22,675 bases of DNA from Eubacteriaceae bacterium (GTDB taxonomy: Bacteria > Bacillota > Clostridia > Eubacteriales > UBA1433). The stretch covers positions 1 to 22,675 of the forward strand of contig JAAZOI010000114.1 of the NCBI GenBank assembly GCA_012797825.1. Reading direction: 5' to 3'. Below are positions 6,560-13,905 of the stretch, one piece after another; position 1 is the first letter of the stretch; each line of letters begins with the position of its first letter. Under the pieces are notes generated by a model, which searched no databases, was not told the DNA's origin, and saw only the letters and a program-made list of their open reading frames with translations. Both the position numbers and the translations under genes were made by a program.

Positions 6560-6945
6560 TTATTTAATATTGACACTTCCTATGTAAACGAATACAATGA
6601 TAATACAAATGAAAGGTTCATCCGATTAATTTGTAATAACCGAAAAGGTCAAATGTCTGGTTTAGCAAAGTTTCTAAGACATATCAATACAGCGTATAAT
6701 CAGGAAATGGTGAACCGATAAAGGATTCCGGTATTTTCAAAACAGCGCTTACTGATATTGAGAAACCGAAAAAAATCATTTTTAGTGATTACGCCGTAAA
6801 GATATTAGATTTAAGAAGCGGTGCAAAAACAAGACAGGAAAATTATAAATTGAGGTACCGGTTAATAGTTTTCCAAGTTTGGCTCTTCCGAATGAAATAT
6901 GACGATTGCTTATCCGGCAAGAATAGCAAGAAGATTATTTTGTAA
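6560..6945 (+). pseudogene. Possible decayed gene in two overlapping frames, not recognised
   Basis: Frame 1 is open 6560-6721 and its translation has a protein-like, basic composition (NERFIRLICNNRKGQMSGLA, then KFLRHINTAYNQE). Frame 2 is open 6700-6945 (GEPIKDSGIFKTALTDIEKP, then KKIIFSDYAVKILDLRSGAK). One added A near 6705 would join them as NTAYNQENGEPIKDSG. Frame 1 has an ATG only at 6653 and frame 2 has no early start or ribosome site. I do not recognise a family. The case for a gene remnant is composition and frame continuity only. Confidence 0.3.
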
Positions 6946-6990
6946 AGATAGGAGAAAGGGAGGAAGTACTAAGTTGCAGTACGACTTCGA

Positions 6991-7037
6991 GAGGTAAGCA
7001 GTCCGGTTCTTAATATGAACTCAGGACTGCTTATCTT
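6991..7037. repeat. Long hairpin
   Basis: A 14-bp stem (6991-7004 with 7024-7037, two G-T wobbles) is topped by a second 4-bp helix GTTC/GAAC (7006-7009/7017-7020) with a 7-base loop. The core GTAAGCAGTCC/GGACTGCTTAT is the most GC-rich pairing in this AT-rich stretch. A T run follows only 15 bases later, so it is not a standard terminator. It lies just upstream of the 41-codon gene and may be a leader structure. Confidence 0.55.
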
Positions 7038-7098
7038 AAAATAAAGATAAATTTTTTCTGTAATTACTCCTGAATATAAAGTTTGGGGGAGAAACGGT

Positions 7099-7224
7099 AT
7101 GATAAAAGCAATAGTTAAAAAAGAAAAATCGGCAATAAATTTAAAAAACAACTGCAATATAAAAGTTTTAAAAAAATTATATTATGCAGATAGTGAAAAA
7201 CGCGGTCTTATAATCAAAACTTGA
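7099..7224 (+). CDS. Small basic protein of 41 residues, unrecognised
   Basis: An ATG preceded by GGGGGAG with 7-base spacing opens a 41-residue frame that starts MIKAIVKKEKSAINLK and ends GLIIKT. It is lysine-rich, has one cysteine (residue 19) and no membrane segment. The stop codon TGA (7222-7224) touches the first base of a strong intrinsic terminator, which supports transcription in this direction and a 3' end exactly here. No family is recognised. It could be a small regulatory protein, a toxin or a leftover of a mobile element. The ribosome site and the terminator are the evidence; the protein itself offers none. Confidence 0.5.
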   Translation: MIKAIVKKEKSAINLKNNCNIKVLKKLYYADSEKRGLIIKT

Positions 7225-7244
7225 GCGCCTGTGGGCGCTTTTTT
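7224..7244 (+). terminator. Terminator overlapping the stop of the 41-codon gene
   Basis: AGCGCC (7224-7229) pairs perfectly with GGCGCT (7234-7239) around TGTG, followed by a T run. Confidence 0.85.
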
Positions 7245-7275
7245 GTTTTAAATTATTAGAAAGGAAGTGGTTATT

Positions 7276-7458
7276 ATGATGAAAAGATATTTATACTCTG
7301 TTATGAGCTATACCATGATTGCTGTAGGGCTTGCGATATTATTGTTTAATATCATATCAGGAGCTATGAGTTGGGGGCTTGGAAACGCAGCGCAAGTATT
7401 GCTTGGACTTGTAATGATGTTTTTTGGAGTGAGAAGCATAATGCAAAACAGATACTGA
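7276..7458 (+). CDS. Small membrane protein, two hydrophobic segments
   Basis: A 60-residue protein (MMKRYLYSVMSYTMIAVGLA onward) with two hydrophobic stretches, about residues 9-28 and 37-52, joined by a short Gly/Ser loop and ending in a basic tail (RSIMQNRY). That is a helical hairpin in the membrane. I prefer ATG 7276 (or the next codon, 7279) because AAAGGAAG lies about 10 bases upstream; the frame can be read from GTG 7267, but that codon overlaps the ribosome site. Function is unknown. It follows the terminator at 7224, and the next terminator is at 7511, so it may share a transcript with the 7-codon frame at 7488. Confidence 0.7.
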   Translation: MMKRYLYSVMSYTMIAVGLAILLFNIISGAMSWGLGNAAQVLLGLVMMFFGVRSIMQNRY

Positions 7459-7487
7459 ATTTATCATAATTAAGGAGGAGGCGTAAA

Positions 7488-7511
7488 TTGCAAATAGACT
7501 TAAATAAATGA
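7488..7511 (+). CDS. Possible 7-codon leader-like frame
   Basis: AAGGAGGAGG (7472-7481) is the strongest ribosome site in the region, but the only frame at proper spacing is TTG CAA ATA GAC TTA AAT AAA TGA. Its stop overlaps the first base of a 9-bp terminator hairpin. This may be a translated leader whose ribosome interferes with the hairpin, or a dead start. Translation is not established. Confidence 0.25.
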   Translation: MQIDLNK

Positions 7512-7549
7512 GCAGGCAAGTTCAGATATGGATTTGCCTGCTTGTTTTT
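7511..7549 (+). terminator. Intrinsic terminator
   Basis: AGCAGGCAA (7511-7519) pairs perfectly with TTGCCTGCT (7534-7542) around a 14-base loop, followed by TGTTTTT. Confidence 0.8.
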
Positions 7550-7622
7550 CTAAAAAAAAGTTGTTTATATTATAATTAAATTTAGTTATTATATAAATGA
7601 TTATAAGTTCTAGGAGAATATT

Positions 7623-8402
7623 ATGGTTGATGTTAATAAACCTATCGAAAATCCCAAATTATTGGAAGCGATAAATAAAATGTACCAAAACAATAATGCA
7701 GAAACCCAAGATACAGTATTAAAAGAGATTTTAAACGCCCATTTTCTTGCACCTATTAGTATGAATTCAGAACCCGAAGGACAAAACGAAAATGGTATTA
7801 TTACACTAAAAGAAAATACAATCCTCAGTTTTTTTACTATAAAAAATACGAATAAACAGTATTTTTTCCCTGCTTTTACAGACTGGAACGAATTAAGAAA
7901 ATGGAACAAACAGGAAGACATAAAAACATTAATAGTTAAGATTGAAGATTATATAAGTCTGATGTCAAATAATAAAAATATTATCGGATGTACAATTAAT
8001 CCGTTCGGTGAGAACTTAATTTTAACATCTTTAATGCTGCAAACAATCAGCGAAGGAAATAATCCTTTTAGTTACGGGATGATGAATGATTTAACTATTC
8101 AAAAAGAAACTAAAGTAATATTAAAACAGCCAGAAGTGTATCCGCAAGAAATGGTCAATGCAATATCTGAGTTTTTAAAAACTCAAGATACAGTTACAAC
8201 GGCGTTTTTACATCTTATGGTCATGGATGGCCAAACAAGTTATTTGATAATTATTGATTTTACAGGAGATAAAGAAGCTTTATTTAACGGTATCGGGAAA
8301 ACGGCAATGCCGTATTTAAACGGTATGTTTATTGATATTATAAAATATGATTCACATTTTGAAGAAGCGTGCAAAAATATCACGCCATTTTATAGACGAT
8401 AA
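7623..8402 (+). CDS. SseB-family protein
   Basis: A 259-residue soluble protein with the two SseB modules. The N-terminal domain (about 10-125) shows the pattern NPKLLEAINKM...FLAPI near the start and YFFPAFTDWNELRKW, then the NPFGENLIL strand. The C-terminal domain (about 160-255) begins with LKQPEVYPQEMVNAISEFLK and ends with a short aromatic/basic tail. SseB domains occur in many bacteria, often in Gram-positives as stand-alone proteins of unknown role; the name from enhanced serine sensitivity does not define a function. Start: ATG 7623, with AGGAG ending 7 bases upstream. It is convergent with the DUF2127 gene, with only 20 bases between stops and no obvious terminator. Confidence 0.85.
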   Translation: MVDVNKPIENPKLLEAINKMYQNNNAETQDTVLKEILNAHFLAPISMNSEPEGQNENGIITLKENTILSFFTIKNTNKQYFFPAFTDWNELRKWNKQEDIKTLIVKIEDYISLMSNNKNIIGCTINPFGENLILTSLMLQTISEGNNPFSYGMMNDLTIQKETKVILKQPEVYPQEMVNAISEFLKTQDTVTTAFLHLMVMDGQTSYLIIIDFTGDKEALFNGIGKTAMPYLNGMFIDIIKYDSHFEEACKNITPFYRR

Positions 8403-8422
8403 ATTATGATTAAGACACCTAT

Positions 8423-8932
8423 TTAGCTACCCTCGGCAAGCGTCTTATTTTTCTGCGCTTTTTTAATATTCCAGTACTCTAAAACAATAACACCTACAAA
8501 CGCTATGTCAATAGCTATAAGTATCAGCAGCAAAAACGAATGAATGTGTATAAATTTATAAATTTCATACATCAGCAAAAGCCCGAATACGGCAACGGAT
8601 GCGGGAAACGCCCAAAGCACTTTTTTAAAAAGCAGACATATAAAAATAAGTTTAACAGCTCCGTGCAGCATCATATATATTGCCACAGAACGCTGGGAGT
8701 CAATCGATAAGGTATGGCCGAGGTTATAAAAATAAGTCATTACTCTGTCGGTGGGGTCTTGCCGCAACTCGGGAATAACAACCGCAGTCATGAATTTATC
8801 AATCCATTCCTGTTTTAGAATAAACAAAAAATATGCGCCGATGCACTCGCACAGAGCATTTAAACCTTTAGCCGCAAGACCTATATAAAACAAAATATTT
8901 ATTTTTTTACTGCTTATATTCGGTTTTTTCAT
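8423..8932 (-). CDS. DUF2127-family membrane protein
   Basis: A 169-residue protein with four hydrophobic segments (about 12-37, 82-100, 106-124 and 130-150). Features typical of DUF2127: the long non-membrane loop after the first segment, the HGAVKLIFI block near 89, the WAFP motif and YEIYKFIH region, and a final ...VGVIVLEYWN segment. The role of the family is unknown. Start: ATG with GAGGA upstream. It is monocistronic and divergent from the metallo-hydrolase gene; 8933-9103 is a plain AT-rich intergenic region in which I see no clear operator. Confidence 0.85.
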   Translation of the reverse strand: MKKPNISSKKINILFYIGLAAKGLNALCECIGAYFLFILKQEWIDKFMTAVVIPELRQDPTDRVMTYFYNLGHTLSIDSQRSVAIYMMLHGAVKLIFICLLFKKVLWAFPASVAVFGLLLMYEIYKFIHIHSFLLLILIAIDIAFVGVIVLEYWNIKKAQKNKTLAEGS

Positions 8933-9103
8933 TTATTTCCTCTATTTTTGCAATTATTATATTATGACTTAAAAAACCCGTTTTGTAAATAGCGTTTTGG
9001 AATAAATTTTAAGTTAATATCTGGCAAATTTAATAAATATATATTTTAGAATTTTATATTTTTAGATATACTGTAAGCATAGAAACTATATGGAGGATAT
9101 TTT

Positions 9104-9805
9104 ATGCAGAATTCTCAAATTTATAAAACAATCAGCTTTAACGAGAGAATTACGGTAATAGAAGAAGAAGGAGTGCGGATGTTCGTGCTAAAGGGCTCTA
9201 AAGGCGCGCTTCTTGTTGATACCGGCTACGGCGGCGGAGACATAAAACATATAGCGCATAGTATTGCAAAGCAAGATTTTAAGGTAATTATAACCCATCC
9301 GGACATGGATCATATCGGAGGAGTCGGACCTTTTGGACAAGTATATATGCATCCGTCCGATTTCGCGCAGTTCAGATGCAAATGCTCTAAAAAAGATATA
9401 AAAGTAATGCCCGTTTATGAAAATGATATTTTTGATTTAGGTGATATGAAATGGGAAATAATAGAAATACCGGGACATACGTGCGGAAGCATTGCTTTGC
9501 TTGACCGAGAGAACAGAATATTAATATCAGGAGACTCCGTGCAAGAAGGCCCCATTTATATGTTTGGTGAGTATCGCTCTCTTGAAGCGCAGATTTTAAG
9601 CCTAAAAAAACTTGATAAAATGAAAGACGCGTTTGATGTAATACTTCCTTGCCATAATATGCTGCCTGTAAAGACGGATATATTACCGATTTTAATAGAA
9701 GGCGCGGAAAAATTGTGGCGCGGCGAACTTTTAGGAAAACCGGTTGACCTCGGTTGGACGCAGACAACCAGATATGATTATAAATTTGTCAGCTTTTATT
9801 ATTAA
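9104..9805 (+). CDS. Metallo-beta-lactamase-fold hydrolase
   Basis: A 233-residue cytoplasmic MBL-fold enzyme of the glyoxalase II-like group. The di-metal site is complete: His65, Asp67, Asp69 and His70 in THPDMDH, His125 in PGHTCGS, Asp144 in SGDSV and His184 in PCHNM. The usual first strand pattern LLVDTGYG is at about 37-44. The substrate is not predictable; likely candidates are thioesters or small lactones. Start: ATG after GGAGG with 7-base spacing. Only 21 bases separate it from the first ThrE-like gene, so the three genes 9104-11033 probably form one transcript. Confidence 0.92.
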   Translation: MQNSQIYKTISFNERITVIEEEGVRMFVLKGSKGALLVDTGYGGGDIKHIAHSIAKQDFKVIITHPDMDHIGGVGPFGQVYMHPSDFAQFRCKCSKKDIKVMPVYENDIFDLGDMKWEIIEIPGHTCGSIALLDRENRILISGDSVQEGPIYMFGEYRSLEAQILSLKKLDKMKDAFDVILPCHNMLPVKTDILPILIEGAEKLWRGELLGKPVDLGWTQTTRYDYKFVSFYY

Positions 9806-9826
9806 ATTTTAAGCTCGGAGAAAATA

Positions 9827-10600
9827 ATGGATAATAAACTGCTTATGGATACGGCAGTTCTCGCAGGAGAAATTTTGCTTACCAGCGGAGCTGAAACAAA
9901 CAGGGTGGAAGATACCGTTAACAGAATATTAATGACATCCGAACTTGAAAAAGGCGAAGCGCTTGCAATGTCCACAGGCATATTCGCGCTGCTTGAAGAT
10001 AAAAACAAAGTTGTCACGACATCAATAAGAAGAGTAAAAAGGCGCGAAACTAATTTAAATAATATTTATATTGTAAACAATATATCAAGAGATTTTTGCA
10101 GCGGGAAATGTACGCTTTTACAAGCCTATGACGCCCTTGCAGGCATTGCGCAGCGCAAGCAATACAATAAAATTCTGCTTTTGTTATGCTTTATAGTAAC
10201 ATCAGCTTCTTTTACATTGCTGTTTGGGGGAGGCGTTTTTGAATGCATGGTATCCGCAATTAACGGAATAATTATTTTTCTTATCGGCTTAATAAAAACA
10301 AGAAAAGATATGAACCGCTTGATAGTAAAAATGCTCCAGTCTCTGGCTATGGCTGTCTTCACTGTTTTATTTATAAATTTATTAAATTTAAACATAAATC
10401 TTGAAACTGTTATTGCCGGCTCAATAATGGCGCTTGTTCCCGGTGTAGCTCTTACAAACTCTATAAGGGATTTATTTCACGGAGATTATTTATCAGGCGG
10501 GGCAAGATTTATTGAAGCCTTTGTTTCGGTTACTTTTATAGCTATGGGGTTTGGTCTTGGACTGCTGCTGGGCAAAATTGTATTCGGAGGTATTATATAA
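9827..10600 (+). CDS. Threonine/serine exporter ThrE family, N-terminal module (YjjP/DUF1212-like)
   Basis: A 257-residue protein. The cytoplasmic N-terminal half carries the ThrE motif LTSGAETNRVEDTVNRI (about 18-34), with the STGIFALLED region after it. The second half holds five hydrophobic segments (about 115-245). In the ThrE family this module joins a C-terminal ThrE_2 module; here the latter is the separate next gene, as in the E. coli YjjP/YjjB pair, which exports dicarboxylates, while the fused Corynebacterium ThrE exports Thr and Ser. The substrate here is unknown. Start: ATG after GGAG. The next ATG follows the stop after one base, so the two subunits are coupled. Confidence 0.9.
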   Translation: MDNKLLMDTAVLAGEILLTSGAETNRVEDTVNRILMTSELEKGEALAMSTGIFALLEDKNKVVTTSIRRVKRRETNLNNIYIVNNISRDFCSGKCTLLQAYDALAGIAQRKQYNKILLLLCFIVTSASFTLLFGGGVFECMVSAINGIIIFLIGLIKTRKDMNRLIVKMLQSLAMAVFTVLFINLLNLNINLETVIAGSIMALVPGVALTNSIRDLFHGDYLSGGARFIEAFVSVTFIAMGFGLGLLLGKIVFGGII

Positions 10601-10601
10601 T

Positions 10602-11033
10602 ATGCTGATACAAATTATCGGGTCATTTTTAGCGGTAGTGTCATTATCGGTAATATTCGGGGTGCCTAAAAAATTTATTATATATTCAGGTATAGCAGGA
10701 GCGGTAGGGCAGATATTATATTTTTTAATTATCTCCATAAACGGCAGCCAGTTAATTGCAGTATTTGCGGCAGCGTTAGTTGTAGCGTTTTTAGCTCATA
10801 TAATGGCAAGGTTATTTAAAGCGCCTGTTACGGTGTTTTTAGTACCCGGGATAATTCCCACCGTTCCCGGACTGGATATGTATCGTGCTGTATATAATTT
10901 AATTGTCGGACAAAACAGCCTTGCTCAGCAGCACATGCTCTTAGCGCTGAAAATTGCAGGGATGATTGCACTGGCGATATTTATAATAGACTCATTGTTC
11001 GGACTTAAAAGAACTAAAAAAACGGCAAATTAA
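10602..11033 (+). CDS. ThrE family exporter, C-terminal module (ThrE_2/YjjB-like)
   Basis: A 143-residue membrane protein with about five hydrophobic segments. The block LVPGIIPTVPGLDMYRAVYN (about 83-102) is the signature of the ThrE_2 module, which pairs with the preceding YjjP-like subunit. I place the start at ATG 10602, because CGGAGG (10585-10590) lies 11 bases upstream; the longer frame from 10551 would overlap the preceding gene by 50 bases and adds a non-hydrophobic tail not seen in the family. No clear terminator follows, only a 9-bp inverted repeat at 11071-11104 without a T run. Confidence 0.9.
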   Translation: MLIQIIGSFLAVVSLSVIFGVPKKFIIYSGIAGAVGQILYFLIISINGSQLIAVFAAALVVAFLAHIMARLFKAPVTVFLVPGIIPTVPGLDMYRAVYNLIVGQNSLAQQHMLLALKIAGMIALAIFIIDSLFGLKRTKKTAN

Positions 11034-11070
11034 ATTTATGGAATAAGATACATCTACGGCAAAATTAATT

Positions 11071-11104
11071 GGTTATTTTGATTTTGGATGTTTATAAAAT
11101 AACC
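11071..11104. repeat. Inverted repeat downstream of the ThrE operon
   Basis: GGTTATTTT (11071-11079) and AAAATAACC (11096-11104) are perfect reverse complements separated by 16 bases. No T run follows. It may be a weak terminator or an operator for the next gene. Confidence 0.4.
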
Positions 11105-11182
11105 CGTTAATAAACTTCAAAATGAGAGTATTTTAGTCTTACGTACTATTCTTTTTTGCATAAAATGGCAGAGCTAAAACAT

Positions 11183-11211
11183 TTGTATTGCAAAATATAT
11201 TGTGATATTAT
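11183..11211 (+). promoter_or_regulatory. Promoter of the TIGR00300-type gene
   Basis: TTGTAT (11183-11188), a 17-bp spacer and TATTAT (11206-11211), about 25 bases before the AGGAG ribosome site of the gene at 11247. Confidence 0.5.
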
Positions 11212-11246
11212 AGTAAAAATATGTTATTTACTTTTAGGAGCGCATC

Positions 11247-12338
11247 ATGTTTAATAAGCCAATATACGTTGCACCGGATTTCAATCAGCCAAAATTTTTA
11301 AATTCGCCCGATGCCTCAACAGACACAGTAAAAATTGCCGGAATCGCACCGGATAATTATCATGCTACATCAATATACCCGGAATATTACAAAGTTGCCG
11401 GCAAGTGGAGGCTTATACCGCAGAGCCGTATGGACTGCGTTCCCGTAATAAATCCCGACGGCAGTCTGGAAGCGAAAGAATTTCGCAGGCTTCAGGTTGG
11501 CGATAATGTAATTACAGGAAGAGTTGATGACGGCACTCAGGGAATTTACTTATACAACGGCGGGTTTAAAGCGGATGATGACATAAAAGACACATTCGCG
11601 TTCCGCAGCGGAAGATCCAGAGAAACATCATTCGGACCGGATTACGACAGACTTGTACAGCTGCTGAAAAATGATAAAGATGAAGGTTACATAATTTGGG
11701 TGCTGGGTCCGGCTGTTATTTTCAATTCTCAATCCCGTGAAGCTATGGAATATATCATCGATCATAATTACGCGCATGCTGTTTTTGGAGGCAATGCAGT
11801 AGCTACACATGATTTGGAAGGAGCATTATTCGGCACGGCAGTGGGTCAGGATATCCGTACATGCGAGAATATGCATAATGGCCACTATCATCACTTGGAT
11901 GCGATAAATATGATAAATAAAGCCGGCTCTATAGAAGAAGCTGTTAAAACTTATAACATTGATAACGGAGTAATTTATTCCTGCGTAAAGAATAAAATTC
12001 CGTATGTGCTGGCAGGTTCTATCCGCGACGACGGTCCGCTTGCAGGAGTTTTAAGCAATATGTCAAAAGCGCAGGATGAAATGCGTTATCATATAAAAAA
12101 AGCTACAACAATTGTTTGCCTGGCAACACAGCTGCATACAATAGCAACAGGAAATTTAACGCCGTCATTTACGGTGCTTGACGGAGAAGTCCATCCTGTG
12201 TTTATATATGCTGTGGATGTATCTGAATTTGTGCTAAACAAATTAAGGGACAGAGGTACATTGGAGGTTACAACAATAGTTGCCAACGTACAGGATTTCT
12301 TGTTTAAATTAGTATATATGTTAAATAAGTCTGAGTGA
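11247..12338 (+). CDS. TIGR00300-type protein (archaeal ornithine cyclodeaminase-like Rossmann domain)
   Basis: A 363-residue protein. Its middle carries the block I associate with the TIGR00300/LOR-SDH family: WVLGPAVIFNSQ (about 151-162) and FGGNAVATHDLEGALFGT (180-197), then a His-rich NGHYHH stretch near 214 and RDDGPLAGV near 259. In archaea a member (Methanococcus MMP1218) is an NAD-dependent ornithine cyclodeaminase, and the same module is the C-terminal half of the cyanobacterial arginine-degrading enzyme AgrE/ArgZ. The N-terminal 100 residues here lack the guanidine-hydrolase module, so only the Rossmann-side activity can be expected. The reaction here is an inference. Start: ATG after TAGGAG. 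It is a single gene with no arginine-pathway neighbours. Confidence 0.75.
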   Translation: MFNKPIYVAPDFNQPKFLNSPDASTDTVKIAGIAPDNYHATSIYPEYYKVAGKWRLIPQSRMDCVPVINPDGSLEAKEFRRLQVGDNVITGRVDDGTQGIYLYNGGFKADDDIKDTFAFRSGRSRETSFGPDYDRLVQLLKNDKDEGYIIWVLGPAVIFNSQSREAMEYIIDHNYAHAVFGGNAVATHDLEGALFGTAVGQDIRTCENMHNGHYHHLDAINMINKAGSIEEAVKTYNIDNGVIYSCVKNKIPYVLAGSIRDDGPLAGVLSNMSKAQDEMRYHIKKATTIVCLATQLHTIATGNLTPSFTVLDGEVHPVFIYAVDVSEFVLNKLRDRGTLEVTTIVANVQDFLFKLVYMLNKSE

Positions 12339-12466
12339 AATATCTAAAAATCGAATATTTGGTTCAAATGATTCAAATTTTAAATACTTAGCAAACGAAA
12401 ATTAAAAACATTTATTTAATATAAAATTTGTAAAAAAATAGTATATTTGATATAATTATTAAAGGT

Positions 12467-12541
12467 GCGAAAGTGGCTCAACGGCAGAGCATCGCCTTCC
12501 CAAGGCGAGGGTTGCGAGTTCGAATCTCGTCTTTCGCTCCA
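12467..12541 (+). tRNA. tRNA-Gly (anticodon CCC)
   Basis: A 75-base tRNA with encoded CCA. The acceptor GCGAAAG (12467-12473) pairs with CTTTCGC (12531-12537), discriminator T12538. The anticodon stem TCGCC/GGCGA holds loop TTCCCAA with anticodon CCC at 12499-12501. The T loop is TTCGAAT. The U discriminator agrees with glycine. Confidence 0.97.
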
Positions 12542-12551
12542 AAACAGATGT

Positions 12552-12576
12552 AACTGTCTTTGGAGGCAGTTTTTTT
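12552..12576 (+). terminator. Terminator of tRNA-Gly
   Basis: AACTGTC (12552-12558) pairs with GGCAGTT (12565-12571, one wobble) around a 6-base loop, followed by a T run. Confidence 0.75.
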
Positions 12577-12611
12577 AATGTTTATATTGCATTAAAACAC
12601 ATAAAATTTGC

Positions 12612-12640
12612 TTGAATATGCAGACAAAATGTTATATTAT
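12612..12640 (+). promoter_or_regulatory. Candidate promoter of the pilus operon
   Basis: TTGAAT (12612-12617), a 17-bp spacer and TATTAT (12635-12640), 50 bases before the pilC start. The region between the tRNA-Gly terminator and pilC is too short and unstructured for a c-di-GMP riboswitch. Confidence 0.45.
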
Positions 12641-12689
12641 TATTTAAATATTTACAAATTTTTACAATATATTTGGGAGCTGCACGAAT

Positions 12690-13889
12690 TTGTCAAAATA
12701 TGTTTATAAGGCAATGGATGCCGAAGGTAAAAAACTTAACGGCAGCATTGAGGCAGACAGCGACGAAGAATTTAAAATTGAGGTAAAAAGTCTCGGATTG
12801 TACTTAATAAGTTATTCAATCTGGGGTCAAAACAACGCCATCGGGATAGGGAAATCTATCTCGCAGAAAGAGCTTGCGGTTATTTGCAGGCAATTTTCAA
12901 CCATGCTTAATGCGGGTATTAGCGTTGTAAAATGCCTCGATATTTTGTGCAGCCAAACCACAAATGCAAAAACAAGAGCAAAGCTCGCTTCAGTTTTGGA
13001 AGAAGTAAAAAAAGGTTCATCTCTGCATAAAGCTATGGCCAATCAAGGCAAAGCTTTTCCGTTTTATTTAATAAGTTCAGTAGAATCGGGCGAAGAAGGC
13101 GGTACGCTGGATGAAGTTATGACAAGAATGTCAAATTACTTTGAAAAGCAATATAAAACTGCTCGCCAAGTAAAGAACGCCATGATGTACCCTCTTATTT
13201 TGGCATGTCTTTGCATAGGAGTTGTTACACTGCTTTTAATAGTTGTTGTTCCGAAATTCATATCCATGTACTCATCGCAAGGCTCAGAGCTTCCTAAACC
13301 TACGCAAATATTAATCGGGTTAACAAACTTTTTAATTCATAAATGGTGGGTTGTCGCTTTGATAGTGGGAGCCATATTCGGAATTATTACTCTTATAAAA
13401 ACACTGCCTACAACGAGACTTTCCTGGGATAAATTCATGTTAAAAATGCCGGTAATCGGCAAACTGAGATGCATTCTTGTAACAAGCAAATTTGCCCATA
13501 CTATGTCCACTTTATCATCAAGCGGTATTTCAATGCTGTTGTCTTTAGATGTAGTATCAAGAGTTATCAATAATTCTTACGTTTCGGAGTGCGTTAAAAT
13601 AATAATTGATGATTTAAAACGAGGAATTCCGCTAAGCGACTCAATAAAAAAATTCGATATTTTTCCTATGATGTTTAAGTCAATGATTGCTGTAGGTGAA
13701 GAAGCAGGCGAACTTGACGAACTGTTAGAAAAAACAGCAGTATTTTATGAAGATGAAGCGGATGGCGCGGTAAAGAAAATGGTCGCGCTGGTCGAACCGC
13801 TGATGATAATAATAATGGCGATAATTATTGCTTTTGTTGTAATTTCAATATTATTGCCGATATATACAATGTATAAAAATATGTTATAG
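12690..13889 (+). CDS. pilC: Type IV pilus inner-membrane platform protein PilC (GspF family)
   Basis: A 399-residue protein with two GspF/T2SSF domains, each a cytoplasmic helical bundle followed by membrane helices. Repeat 1 covers about 55-185 (QKELAVICRQFSTMLNAGIS) and repeat 2 about 255-385 (TSKFAHTMSTLSSSGISML). Hydrophobic segments are near 165-188, 215-235 and 370-395. It is the rotor-like platform on which PilB and PilT act. The start is TTG at 12690, with GGGAG 10 bases upstream; the first residues SKYVYKAMDAEGKK are typical of the family, so no other start fits. It is first in the operon, 16 bases before pilM. Confidence 0.95.
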   Translation: MSKYVYKAMDAEGKKLNGSIEADSDEEFKIEVKSLGLYLISYSIWGQNNAIGIGKSISQKELAVICRQFSTMLNAGISVVKCLDILCSQTTNAKTRAKLASVLEEVKKGSSLHKAMANQGKAFPFYLISSVESGEEGGTLDEVMTRMSNYFEKQYKTARQVKNAMMYPLILACLCIGVVTLLLIVVVPKFISMYSSQGSELPKPTQILIGLTNFLIHKWWVVALIVGAIFGIITLIKTLPTTRLSWDKFMLKMPVIGKLRCILVTSKFAHTMSTLSSSGISMLLSLDVVSRVINNSYVSECVKIIIDDLKRGIPLSDSIKKFDIFPMMFKSMIAVGEEAGELDELLEKTAVFYEDEADGAVKKMVALVEPLMIIIMAIIIAFVVISILLPIYTMYKNML

Positions 13890-13905
13890 TTCAGGGGTGG
13901 AAAAG

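Larger units (their letters stand above)
6221..7098. other. Long stretch without an intact gene
   Basis: Nearly 880 very AT-rich bases. They contain a nested stem-loop (6430-6497), two protein-like but start-less frames (6560-6721 and 6700-6945) and a long hairpin (6991-7037), described separately. 6221-6429 shows nothing I can support. The stretch looks like a decayed gene or element next to the broken GntR gene. Confidence 0.6.

Noticed and set aside
6969..7157. A 62-codon minus-strand frame
   Set aside because: It runs through the hairpin at 6991-7037 and opposite the 41-codon gene, and its start has no clear ribosome site in a transcribed context.
10551..10601. A longer start for the ThrE_2-like gene
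   Set aside because: It overlaps the preceding gene by 50 bases, lacks a ribosome site and adds residues not typical of the family; ATG 10602 has CGGAGG.
12577..12689. A c-di-GMP riboswitch before the pilus operon
   Set aside because: Such switches are common before clostridial pilus genes, but the space is short and shows neither paired helices nor the tetraloop/receptor pattern.
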